53,548 bases of DNA from Kitasatospora sp. MBT63 (lineage in GTDB: Bacteria > Actinomycetota > Actinomycetes > Streptomycetales > Streptomycetaceae). The stretch spans positions 7,711 to 61,258 of the forward strand of contig NZ_JAIZ01000687.1 of NCBI RefSeq assembly GCF_000710465.2. The letters run 5' to 3'. A model generated the notes under the pieces. That model made no database searches. It saw only the letters and a program-made list of their open reading frames with translations, and was not told where the DNA came from. Of this stretch, positions 1 through 7,500 are shown one piece after another; the stretch's first letter is position 1; each line of letters opens with the position of its first letter. Made by a program: the position numbers and the translations under genes.

Positions 1-1
1 T

Positions 2-553
2 CACCAGATGCTCAGCGCGCCCGAACGCGCGGCGCTCAGCCCGGCCCGGCCGGCCCCCGGGGCGGCCGCCTCCGACCCTTCGGGTCCGTACGGCGTCGAC
101 ACCGACGCGCTGGAGCAGTGCCTCCTCGACGCCCTCGCCACCGACGCGCGGCTGGGCGCGGCGGCCCTGGCGGCGCGTACCGGGCACCCGGAGAGCACGG
201 TGCGCCGGCGCCTGGCCCAACTGGCCGCCCAGGGCCGGCTGGTCACCCAGGTCCTGGTCGAGCCGCGCCGCCTCGGGCTGCCGATCGAGGCCAAGCTCCT
301 GCTGCACGTGCCGCCCGACCATCTGGCCGCCGCCGGGCAGGCCCTGGCCGACCATCCGGCGGTGCACGGCGCGTTCGCGACGTCGGGCCCCTCGAACCTG
401 CACGCGGCCGCCTACTTCCCGGACGTGACCGCGCTCTACGGCTTCCTCTCCCACGACCTGGCCGGCCTGGGCATCAGCCACGTCGAGACGGCCATCGTCG
501 GCCGTACCGCCAAACGCACTCCCGCGCCGGTCCGGCCCGACCGGTCGAGGTGA
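2..553 (+). CDS. Lrp/AsnC-family transcriptional regulator, 5' end outside window
   Basis: The reading frame is open to the left edge, so the true start probably lies upstream; the first ATG in the window is at position 8. A winged helix-turn-helix is visible (LGAAALAARTGHPESTVRRR, then LAQLAAQGRLV), followed by a RAM/AsnC-type effector domain with the usual alternating beta-alpha pattern (LLLHVPPDHL, HGAFATSGPSNLHAAAYF, VETAIVGRTAKR). Streptomycete Lrp-like proteins often carry two HTH-RAM units, and this looks like the second unit. Members bind DNA and sense amino acids or other small molecules; the ligand cannot be told here. The family is fairly sure, the N-terminus is missing. Confidence 0.7.
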   Translation, partial: HQMLSAPERAALSPARPAPGAAASDPSGPYGVDTDALEQCLLDALATDARLGAAALAARTGHPESTVRRRLAQLAAQGRLVTQVLVEPRRLGLPIEAKLLLHVPPDHLAAAGQALADHPAVHGAFATSGPSNLHAAAYFPDVTALYGFLSHDLAGLGISHVETAIVGRTAKRTPAPVRPDRSR

Positions 554-765
554 GGCGCCCTCGTGGCGGGGAGGGTCCCGGCGGTGACCGGAGGCGCGGG
601 ACCGGCGACGGCGCCGCGACGGTGATCGCGACCGGGGACCTGCCAGGCCCTGCGGCTCGGCCGCCTCGCCCGGGCGCGGCGGACCGTGGCTCGTGGTCGT
701 CAGGTCGGCCCGGTAGTTCCCCTGCTGCCGCCCGGCCCCGAGGCGGTGCTGTGGGTTACACGAGG

Positions 766-1060
766 TCAGCGGCCCCACAGGTCGACGCTGGCCGACCAGG
801 CGATACGCCTCTCGGTGGTGACGAGTTCGCTGGGGGCGTCGACCGGGTCGGTGACGATGGCGCGCTGCGCCGGCTGCCGTCCGCACGGGCGCGGTACCGC
901 TCGACGAGCTGGGTGCCGTCCCGGAAGAAGGAGGTCTTGTCGGGTTCGTGGCCGTCCATGGCGAGGCGCCACTTCGCGGCGCGCTTGGCCGTCCGGGTCG
1001 TAGCGGTGGGCCCACGAGCCGCAGTCGGGTGTGTCGACACGGCCGACCTGGCCGGGAACA
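766..1060 (-). pseudogene. Frameshifted remnant of an unrecognised small protein
   Basis: Coding-like peptide runs are split between two minus-strand frames. CGSWAHRYDPDG is followed in the next frame by KWRLAMDGHEPDKTSFFRDG and TQLVERYR, and then in the first frame again by AIVTDPVDAPSELVTTERRI and AWSASVDLWGR before a stop. Read together they make one plausible protein of about 90 residues interrupted by at least two frameshifts. The family is not recognised. The rest of the stretch between the regulator and the hydrolase (554-765 and 1061-1396) shows no convincing gene, only one copy of a direct repeat. Confidence 0.4.
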
Positions 1061-1205
1061 GAGCTGAGCGGCGAGCATCGCGCCAAGGTGCGGCCGGCGC
1101 ACGCCGTGGCGCGTGCGGTCCCGATCGGCCGTGCTCTCTGCCCGCAGCTTGAGGAGCACCTTCAGCTTGCCGTTTGACGTCCGGCTTCGAACAGGCGGCC
1201 CCGGT

Positions 1206-1242
1206 GATCACTCGTCCGGTGCTCCTGGGACGGCGGCACGGC
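1206..1242 (+). repeat. Imperfect direct repeat, copy 1
   Basis: The blocks GATCACTCGTCCG and GTGCTCCTGGG occur here and again about 960 nt downstream, where one extra base separates them. The following 13 nt match with three mismatches. The two copies frame the dienelactone-hydrolase-like gene. Confidence 0.6.
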
Positions 1243-1396
1243 TACCGGGGGTGTGAACGAGATACGCGCCGGAGGGACGACGGAATCATCTTGAAGCCCT
1301 GCGCCCGGCCCCGCATTCCAGGGGGACGCTCGCGCTGTTCTGCCAGCGGCAGAACACCGGCCGGACCGGGCTCGACGATCACTACAGTCCACTCTC

Positions 1397-2134
1397 ATGA
1401 GGACGATTACGACGCGCACGGTCGAGTACCCGGCGGACGGTTTGACGATGACCGGCCACCTCGCTCTCCCGGCGGGTGCCGACCGCAGGCCCGCGGTGCT
1501 GCTCGGACCGGAGGGCATGGGGCTCAGCGACGTCGAGCGCCGCCGGGCCGACGCTCTCGCCGAGCTGGGATACGTAGCGCTGGCCTTCGACCTTCACGGC
1601 GGACGCTACTTGGGCGCCCCCGAGGAGATGCTGGCCCGGTGCATGCCGCTGCTCGCCGATCCGGACCGGATGCGGGGCATCGGCCATGCGGCGCTCGACG
1701 TGCTGCGCACCGAACCGCGGACCGACCCCGACCGGATCGCCGCCGTCGGCTACGGCACCGGGGGCGCCGTCGGGCTGGAACTCGGGCGCGACGGCGCCAA
1801 CCTGCGCGCGATCGGGACAGTCAACGCACTGACCACGGGCCGGCCGGGCGAGGCGGCGCGCATTCGCTGCCCAGTGTGGGCCGGGGTCGGGTCGGAAGAC
1901 CCGATCATGCCGCCCGCGCAACGGAACGCGTTCACCGCTGAGATGCAGGCCGCAGGCGTCGACTGGCGCCTCACGGTCTACGGCGGCGCCTTGCACGCCT
2001 TCCACCACCCCCCGGTCGACCACCCCACGGTCCCCGGCGTCGGCTACCACCCACAGCACGCACAGCGAGCCTGGCGCGACGTCGTCAACCTGCTCGCCGA
2101 GTGCCTGCCCGTGACGGAGGATCTTGGGGCATGA
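1397..2134 (+). CDS. Dienelactone hydrolase family protein, atypical nucleophile position
   Basis: A 245-residue alpha/beta-hydrolase of normal dienelactone-hydrolase length. The strand-turn-helix nucleophile elbow reads VGYGTGGAVG (around residue 117-126). Family members have G-x-C-x-G-G or a Ser version, so the nucleophile position is Gly120 here. The other two triad positions look kept: Asp168 in GSEDPI and His200 in GGALHAFHH. Such enzymes hydrolyse lactones or esters in the cytoplasm, but with Gly at the elbow ordinary hydrolysis is doubtful; a binding role, another nucleophile, or a diverged subfamily are options. It stands alone between gene remnants and is framed by a direct repeat, so transfer or duplication is possible. 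Fold assignment is solid, activity is not. Confidence 0.85.
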   Translation: MRTITTRTVEYPADGLTMTGHLALPAGADRRPAVLLGPEGMGLSDVERRRADALAELGYVALAFDLHGGRYLGAPEEMLARCMPLLADPDRMRGIGHAALDVLRTEPRTDPDRIAAVGYGTGGAVGLELGRDGANLRAIGTVNALTTGRPGEAARIRCPVWAGVGSEDPIMPPAQRNAFTAEMQAAGVDWRLTVYGGALHAFHHPPVDHPTVPGVGYHPQHAQRAWRDVVNLLAECLPVTEDLGA

Positions 2135-2165
2135 CCCAGGCAGACAGCCCTGGCGCCAGGCGGAC

Positions 2166-2203
2166 GATCACTCGTCCGAGTGCTCCTGGGGCAGCGGTAC
2201 GGC
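2166..2203 (+). repeat. Imperfect direct repeat, copy 2
   Basis: Second copy of the repeat found upstream of the dienelactone-hydrolase-like gene. Its GTGCTCCTGGG block lies at the start of a short open frame (VLLGQRYGL...), and the corresponding bases in copy 1 read VLLGRRHGY in one frame. The repeat may be the duplicated 5' end of one gene. Confidence 0.6.
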
Positions 2204-2347
2204 CTTCGCGTGATCCCGATCGGGCAGCTTCGATTCAACGAGGATTACGACCCGTACCTGCTGATCGTCAAGGACGGCACGGTGGCGAAGCTCTTCACCT
2301 GGAGCGCCGGTTCGGATGATGCCGAACCGTTCCTTCAAGGCCTGTAG
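2180..2347 (+). pseudogene. Short 55-residue ORF, probable 3' remnant of a gene
   Basis: From a GTG the frame encodes 55 residues with good codon bias and a natural protein texture: VLLGQRYGLRVIPIG, then QLRFNEDYDPYLLIVKDGTV and AKLFTWSAGSDDAEPFLQGL, then a stop. There is no clear ribosome binding site, and the start lies inside the direct repeat. The family is not recognised. It could be a very small protein, but a truncated gene end is more likely given the decayed surroundings. Confidence 0.35.
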
Positions 2348-2611
2348 CGATCGGAGCGAGCCGCAAGGAAAGCTGGCCTCAGTGGGTGGGCCAGCAGGCT
2401 TCCGCCGGCGCGTCGCAGTCTCGAGCCCCGTCGTGGGGGAGCCTGTCGTCCGGCATCCCCGGCCTGCAGCCCGCACGGGACGGTGGTCCGCACGCCCGTC
2501 CTGCTTCCCGCAGCACTCCGGGACACCGGCGAAAAACGGCTTGTCTCCCCTACCGGCGGTCCGGCACAGTGGGCACATCGCGCCGCACAAACCCAGGAAG
2601 GAGCGCGAGAC

Positions 2612-2680
2612 GTGAACGCCATTCGTGTCCAGTCGTATCAGCGCTCCTCGAGTTCCCGCAGCAGCGGGGCATCCTCGTAG
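2612..2680 (+). CDS. Putative 22-residue small protein or leader peptide
   Basis: A GTG codon follows AAGGAG with a 9-nt gap and opens a 22-codon frame that begins VNAIRVQSYQ and ends in a Ser-rich tail (RSSSSRSSGASS). A strong hairpin with a T-rich tail starts about 24 nt after the stop. The unit ribosome site, mini-ORF and terminator directly before a tRNA cluster could be a leader/attenuator or a free microprotein gene. No homologous family is recognised. The ribosome site and terminator are the evidence; protein-level function is unknown. Confidence 0.4.
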   Translation: MNAIRVQSYQRSSSSRSSGASS

Positions 2681-2703
2681 CGCGTTGACCGGCCTTGTTG
2701 CCG

Positions 2704-2743
2704 GGCCGCCCCGGGGATCGCCCCCGAACGGGCGGCCTCTTTT
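2704..2743 (+). terminator. Rho-independent-type terminator
   Basis: An 8-bp perfect stem, GGCCGCCC paired with GGGCGGCC across an 18-nt loop that can itself fold, is followed by TCTTTT. It sits after the 22-residue ORF and just before the tRNA cluster. Confidence 0.65.
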
Positions 2744-2758
2744 CGTGCGCCGCCCCTG

Positions 2759-2831
2759 TGCCGGATGGTGCAACTGGCAGCATGCCTGACTCTGGATCAG
2801 GAGGTTCGGGGTTCGAGTCCCCGTCCGGCAG
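2759..2831 (+). tRNA. tRNA-Gln (anticodon CTG)
   Basis: Acceptor stem TGCCGGA/TCCGGCA is fully paired, with discriminator G and no encoded CCA. The anticodon stem CCTGA/TCAGG closes the loop CTCTGGA, which gives anticodon CTG. The T arm is CGGGG-TTCGAGT-CCCCG. It is the first of four tRNA-like genes within 370 nt on the plus strand. Confidence 0.95.
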
Positions 2832-2841
2832 CGCAGTACCG

Positions 2842-2926
2842 GGAGGGTTGGCCGAGTGGTAAGGCAGCGGCTTGCTAAGCCGTCGTCGGGTGCAAGCCCG
2901 CGCGCGTTCGATCCGCGCACTCTCCG
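2842..2926 (+). tRNA. tRNA-Ser (anticodon GCT)
   Basis: Acceptor stem GGAGGGT/ACTCTCC (one G-T pair) with discriminator G. Anticodon loop TTGCTAA on stem CGGC/GCCG gives GCT. A long variable arm is present, as expected for a class II serine tRNA, and the T arm contains GTTCGATCC. It begins 10 nt after the glutamine tRNA, so the two may be co-transcribed. Confidence 0.93.
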
Positions 2927-2953
2927 CGCAACACAGCACAACAACACAGTCAT

Positions 2954-3045
2954 GGAGGAGCCAGCCGACAGGTGGCGCCGGCCTCGGTCTCGAAAACCGT
3001 TGGGGTGCGCGAGCATCCGTGTGGGTTCGACCCCCACTTCCTCCG
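2954..3045 (+). tRNA. tRNA-Ser (anticodon CGA)
   Basis: Acceptor stem GGAGGAG/TTCCTCC with a closing G-T pair and discriminator G. The loop CTCGAAA on stem CGGT/ACCG gives anticodon CGA (codon UCG). A long variable arm and T arm GTGGG-TTCGACC-CCCAC are present. Class II architecture is clear. Confidence 0.93.
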
Positions 3046-3049
3046 CCAA

Positions 3050-3129
3050 GGGCGAGCTGGGCATGGGAGAGCCCAGGGGCCTGTAAAGCCCCCGCTTCGG
3101 CTGTGGCGGTTCGACTCCGCCCTCGCATC
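3050..3129 (+). tRNA. Aberrant tRNA-Tyr-like gene (anticodon GTA)
   Basis: The cloverleaf is recognisable: D arm GGGC/GCCC with a GG-containing loop, anticodon stem GGGGC/GCCCC with loop CTGTAAA (anticodon GTA), a 12-nt variable region with a mini-hairpin GCTTCGGC, and T arm GGCGG-TTCGACT-CCGCC. Oddities: the acceptor GGGCGAG/CTCGCAT has a G-A clash at the second pair and a G-T first pair, position 8 is C rather than T, and the discriminator would be C rather than A. It could be a diverged second tyrosine tRNA, a tRNA pseudogene, or a tRNA rearranged by element integration. Confidence 0.55.
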
Positions 3130-3640
3130 CGGCTTCTGCCCTGAGCACTCCAAGATCCTCAAGTCGCCGTCGAGGGCACTATCTGCAGTGCCTCCAAGTC
3201 TCGAGAGACCTCACACGATGAGCAGGAGGCCGGCGAGATCAGCACGCTCGTGGTGGGTGAAGCGGGTGCCGTGGTACAGCACCGCTCCTCTCGTGGGACC
3301 GGTCCCTGCGGTGTGCAGCCGAAATCGGAGGGCCGCCATGCTGCGCATGCTGTTCGGAGGGTCGGCTCCCGAACCCGTCACGATCCCGCGAATCGGGCTC
3401 CGCGGCCGACGCGTCAAGACGGCATCTGACTGCGCCGCTACCGGGATGGGTACGTCTTGACGCTGACTGCGTGCCCGGCTCCGCGTTCGCGGATCAGCGC
3501 CCCGGCGGACGCAGCCTGCTGCCATCATGGCCCACCTTGCCCGCTGGGCACCGGCTAGCACAGCGGCCCTCGCTGGGCGTCCGGCGCTGGGTCAGCGGGC
3601 ATCGTCAGGGTGGCCACCGCCTGGCGTGCAGAGGGTCCGC
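3130..3640. other. Gene-free stretch between tRNA cluster and ferritin-like gene
   Basis: No gene with convincing coding character was seen. A minus-strand frame ending near 3211 has a natural-looking tail (VLYHGTRFTHHERADLAGLL) but no matching N-terminus, so at most it is a remnant. No integrase, attachment-site repeat or further tRNA was found. Confidence 0.4.
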
Positions 3641-4693
3641 TCACTCCTCGACGTACAGGAACTCCGGCCCGTAGGTCTTCCCGCTGCCGTCGGGCAGCGC
3701 CAGCTGCACGAGTGTCCGCGCCTCCGTGCGCATCCCGCGCATGTGCCCGATCGCCGTGAGCAGCGTGGCTGAGTCGCCCGTCTGCCAGGCTGCCTCCAGC
3801 GCTCGCAGCATTGCACTGAAGTGCGCGTTGAACGCGCCGAGCACCTGCTGAACCGCGGGCGCGGGCGCGTTCGGCCCGCCGTTGCCCCATCCGCCCGGGG
3901 GCACTCGCGCCATGGGGAACGCGGGGGGCAACGGGACGTCGTCGCCCTGGAAGTCCCAGGCGACCGGGTTCTCCGACACCTTGATCATCTTCTTGCCGCG
4001 GAACATCTCCCGGAACACGTAGTAGTGCGCCAGCTCTCCGGGCTTGCCGGGGAAGGGGTTCTCGGGTGAGGCGGAGGTGCCCTCGCCCTGCTCCTTGATG
4101 ATCTCGATGGCGGCCCGGACCTTCTCGATGGTGTCGAGCGGGAGGATCTTGTTGCCCTGTCCGTGGGCCTCCAGGGAGAACTCGATCTGCCGGGCGCCGC
4201 TGATCAGGTGCTGCTGCGTCTCGAAGGCCTCACTGATCGCTGTGTAGAAGTCCCCGATGGTCGCGGAGGCGTTCACCTCGGAGACCGGGTGGTTCGGGCT
4301 CTCGATCTCGGAGAACATCCCGACCGATTCGTGGGTCAGGCCCTCCAGGAAGACGATGAGATCGGGCCGCACGCCGCCCGGCAGCCTCTGCCCGTACTTG
4401 GGAACCACCTTTGGATCGGCGAGGATCGGTGTCCCTCCGATCGTGGTGAGCATGTTGCACACGAGTCCCATGTGGGTCATCTCGTCGAAGATGATCTCCC
4501 GGATGGCCTTGGCGACCGTCGCGCCCGACTCCTTGATCGACCACAAGGCGCTCGCGTAAGGCCCGATGGTCGCGATCTCCACCATGATCGCCTGCTGCAG
4601 GGAGTCCCTCAGCCACTCCGCGCCGCGGTCCGTGGGAAGGACTTCCAGCAGCTCGACGATGGCATTGCTCTCGTACTCCAGGGCCTGGGTCAC
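3641..4693 (-). CDS. Ferritin-like (VioB/RebD-type) domain protein
   Basis: About 350 residues with helical ferritin-like features: VTQALEYESNAIVELLEV, LQQAIMVEIATIGPYASALW, and IIFDEMTHMGLVCNMLTTIG with an E/H metal-ligand pattern. This is the domain of iminophenylpyruvate dimer synthases (VioB, RebD, StaD), which couple two indole-pyruvate imines in violacein and indolocarbazole pathways, and of many stand-alone relatives of unknown function. No tryptophan oxidase or chromopyrrolate partner is nearby, so indolocarbazole synthesis is not implied. The frame stays open to an ATG at 4807; the GTG at 4693 was preferred because similarity begins there, but the ATG at 4741 (MTLSFCPYTE) is possible. 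The C-terminal ~90 residues form a separate helical region (LGAFNAHFSAMLRALEAAW). Confidence 0.75.
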   Translation of the reverse strand: MTQALEYESNAIVELLEVLPTDRGAEWLRDSLQQAIMVEIATIGPYASALWSIKESGATVAKAIREIIFDEMTHMGLVCNMLTTIGGTPILADPKVVPKYGQRLPGGVRPDLIVFLEGLTHESVGMFSEIESPNHPVSEVNASATIGDFYTAISEAFETQQHLISGARQIEFSLEAHGQGNKILPLDTIEKVRAAIEIIKEQGEGTSASPENPFPGKPGELAHYYVFREMFRGKKMIKVSENPVAWDFQGDDVPLPPAFPMARVPPGGWGNGGPNAPAPAVQQVLGAFNAHFSAMLRALEAAWQTGDSATLLTAIGHMRGMRTEARTLVQLALPDGSGKTYGPEFLYVEE

Positions 4694-5210
4694 GCCGCAC
4701 CAACCTATCTCTTCCGTGTACGGACAGAATGAAAGCGTCATCCATTCGGCAGGTCGATCACGTGCTGGGCGCGCCGAACTTGGCGGCGGTTCACCCGATC
4801 GCGGCATCGCGGCCCCGGTGCCTCGTCATGCGGACACGCCACAGATGTGACGCGCACCATGGTGCTCCTGCTGGTACGTATAGGAAGAGTCTCGGAGGTG
4901 GAGCCTGATGCGAAGCCGACGGGGCATCAACTCACGTCATACGAGTGAGCCGGGCGACTTCGCGCAGGCGATCGACATGCCGCGCGCGCCCGACCGGCTG
5001 TGTATCCGGCGACCTGACCGGCCACTACTCCCAGGCCGCGCCGCACGGCGATGGGTCCGTCGGCCCGTGCGACCACGGCAGAAACCAAGTTTCCCCTGAT
5101 GACACTCAGTACCCGCCGTCCTTCATGCCATGGGGGCGAGCCGCAGCAACCACCCGAGCTGATCGGGACGATCACGCTGAAGAGCATCCTGATGGAGGTG
5201 TACGGCCAGC
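4694..5210. other. Divergent intergenic region
   Basis: It lies between the minus-strand ferritin-like gene and the plus-strand 166-residue gene and must hold both promoters. No clear -35/-10 pair was identified. It contains one short ORF with a good ribosome binding site, listed separately, and otherwise nothing that reads as a gene. Confidence 0.4.
4908..5099 (+). CDS. Possible 63-residue ORF of unknown function
   Basis: The ATG lies 9 nt behind GGAGG, one of the better ribosome sites in this area. The product starts MRSRRGINSRHTSEPGDFAQ and becomes Arg/Pro-rich in its second half (RRPDRPLLPGRAARRW), which looks like out-of-frame high-GC translation. It may be the 5' piece of a decayed gene rather than a real protein. 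No family recognised. Confidence 0.25.
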   Translation: MRSRRGINSRHTSEPGDFAQAIDMPRAPDRLCIRRPDRPLLPGRAARRWVRRPVRPRQKPSFP

Positions 5211-5711
5211 ATGCGCACGCCCGTGTTCGAGCTTCATATCCGGCCGATGTTCCGCGCCACCGACAAGGCCCATATGGGTTTCGCATTCGACCTGTGGGAC
5301 TACGACGATGTCGTCGCGAACGCCGACGACATCCTGGCGCGACTGCAGGAAGACATGCCGCCACCGGCGACCGGCGGATTGTGGCCGCAGGAATGGGTCA
5401 CGCTCTTCCAGGTCTGGAAGGACGGCGCCCGCAAGCGCCTGGACCTCGGCACCGCCGCCTTCGCCCTCCAGCAGGACAGCACAACGACCGCCATCACCGC
5501 GACCGGCACCTTTCCGGCCGCCGGATTCGAGGGCTGGCTTCAGCTGGAGAGTGAGACGGAGACCTCGAAGACCTACGTCCTGTACTTCGAGGCCCCGGAC
5601 ACTCCCGTCGGTGGCCTGCCCCAGTCCTTCAGCCTGGAGGAGAGTTACCCCTCCACCGACACCCGGTCCGTCTTCATCCACAGCAGCGCCGGAACCCAGC
5701 CGCTGAACTGA
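5211..5711 (+). CDS. Hypothetical protein, 166 residues
   Basis: Well-formed protein with no signal peptide or membrane segment. It starts MRTPVFELHIRPMFRATDKA, has an acidic helical stretch (DDVVANADDILARLQEDM), a Trp-rich part (WPQEWVTLFQVWKDGARKRL) and a beta-rich C-terminal half ending SLEESYPSTDTRSVFIHSSA. GGAGG stands 12 nt before the ATG. The family is not recognised. A similar motif (SFYLVESRYPATD) occurs in the decayed stretch downstream near 7150, so a related gene may have existed there. It lies between the ferritin-like gene and the eCIS operon but on the opposite strand to both, so no role in either can be inferred. Confidence 0.65.
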   Translation: MRTPVFELHIRPMFRATDKAHMGFAFDLWDYDDVVANADDILARLQEDMPPPATGGLWPQEWVTLFQVWKDGARKRLDLGTAAFALQQDSTTTAITATGTFPAAGFEGWLQLESETETSKTYVLYFEAPDTPVGGLPQSFSLEESYPSTDTRSVFIHSSAGTQPLN

Positions 5712-6239
5712 CCGTGTCACCCGGACCCGGACTCTGACCCGGACTTCGGGCGTGGGAGCGGAGATGTACCGGCGGGAGTCGGGCCGTCTGTTCAGCGTTG
5801 GTAAGGACTGTCGTCACGACCGAGGAGTCCGTCATCGCGTCGCAGGCGTGCCCTGCCCGCGCCGGTGCGGGCAAGGTCGACCGGGGCGGGGTGCCCAGCC
5901 CGATACCGGTCCTGACGATGCGGTGGTGCGGGTGCGGACGCCCTCCGGGTCGGCCTCGCGAAGTTCGGGTCGGGCCCGGCGCGGCGGGCAAGGAGGTCGA
6001 CGACCGCGTGTGCGTAGGCGTAGTCGTGCCCCTGCCTCCGGGAGGACCTCGGGTTGTCCGGGAGGTAGCGGTATGCACTTCCCGTCGCATCCGAGCTGCT
6101 CATGGGCCGTCCCAAGCTCAAGGTGCCTGGAATGCTGAGACACGGGCCATGTGGTCGCCGCCGCAGTACTGGCAGCCGCCACCGCCACGTCCCCGGTCGG
6201 TGCGAGCCCGGCCGACCCCGACCCGGCCGAGGCTCGAGG
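5712..6239. other. Gene-free, apparently decayed stretch
   Basis: Several overlapping frames are open but none shows natural protein texture over more than about 25 residues. It runs into the frameshifted gene that follows. No promoter, repeat or RNA was identified. Confidence 0.35.
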
Positions 6240-7265
6240 CCGGCGATGTGGAGAGAGCCCGCGTGGAGTTCCAGGAAGCACTGGACAGCGGATCCGAGGT
6301 CCTCCAGATTCGCGCGTTGTGCCCTGCTCGAAGCCTTGGAGAAGGCCTGCGACAGCGACCCCGATCCATGACCAGGCCGGATCTCGAAGCCCTCATCGAG
6401 CGGACCCGGCCGACCGCGGCCGCCATGCGGCTCGACATCGACCTGCTCGACCTACCCGCCAGCACTCGGCGGTCACTGGCCGATACCGCACGCCTCAGTC
6501 CGCGGCTGGCCCACGAGTACACCTGCCTGGCCAGCCTCCCACCGACACCGTCGCGCAGCAGGGCCCTGTGCTACCTTCGCCTCGCGCTGCCCAGCAGGGG
6601 CGAAAGGACGGATGCCTGGAACGACCCGTGCCTACGGCCACTGCGCGGACAGTGAGTTCCAGCAACTGGCGGACCACGTGGCCCCGGCAGCCTTCGTGGA
6701 CCTGGCGGCTTTCGCCGCTCACCAGCAAGAACTCATGGACGCGGACCCGAGCTCGCCAACGGATCTCATCCGCTGCACCAGCACCGCCGGACAGCGAGCA
6801 GCGCTGGCAGCACAGCTGAACACGTCACCCTTCGTCGTCGGGCGGTACCGGCACATCGCGCGACTGGCCCGACTCGACCCCGAACTCGTGAATGCCGCCG
6901 TACTCGGCCTTCTGGTGAACTGCGAAATCGATTCGCCGACTCGTCTCAGATCGGAGGTCCAGCGGGACTCCGCCGCGCTGCTCGACGACCTGAAGCGGCG
7001 GGCCGACAATGCCGGTGTGGACCTTCCGGCAGATCCGCACCGGCTGCCAGCGGCCGTACGGACAAGCGGTTGGCGAAGCGCAGCAAGGACCCTGCAGCAC
7101 CGGAGACACCGTGGGGCGAGTCGGTAGCGGGCCCACACCGCCGACCCGGACTCGTTCTACCTGGTCGAGAGCCGCTACCCGGCCACCGACAGACCTGCTG
7201 AGCGTCTGCAGGAACGAGGCCGCGACGGGTGGCCGGCAGTCCGCGGGTGGCGTCCTCCGGGTGGA
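6240..7265 (+). pseudogene. Multiply frameshifted helical gene, DUF4332-like segment
   Basis: Coding-like peptides run through all three plus frames: VERARVEFQEALDSGSEVLQ, then ALLEALEKACDSDPDP, then DLEALIERTRPTAAAMRLDI and RRSLADTARLSPRLAHEYTC, and from 6612 a 171-residue frame with LAAQLNTSPFVVGRYRHIAR and LARLDPELVNAAVLGLLVNC. Later DPDSFYLVESRYPATDR appears in yet another frame. The repeated pattern of a helix, a small turn and a RIARLxRL helix resembles the helix-hairpin-helix DUF4332 family, which is an inference. At least three frameshifts are needed to join the parts. The 6612-7127 frame, behind AAAGGA, might still make a shortened protein. Confidence 0.45.
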
Positions 7266-7500
7266 GCGCGCCACCCGTGCGGGTAGTCGGAGCGGTGAGG
7301 GCGGAATGGTCCTGTCGGGAGGGTGACGGCCCGTGCCCGGGGTCACATCTCGTCGTCGGTGGGACCCGTGCACGGCATCGAGTTCAGGGGGTGCGGGGGG
7401 CGTGATCGCGGTGCCGGGCAACGGTGAACCAGACATACCTGATGCACGGTCAGTTCATCCTTCTTGCCTGCCCACTTCCAGCCAGGCCACGCGACGGGCC

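Noticed and set aside
3050..3129. Selenocysteine or pyrrolysine tRNA
   Set aside because: The anticodon is GTA, not TCA or CTA, and the acceptor stem has only seven pairs.
3641..5711. Indolocarbazole or violacein biosynthetic cluster
   Set aside because: The ferritin-like gene stands alone, with no tryptophan oxidase, P450 or monooxygenase partner nearby.
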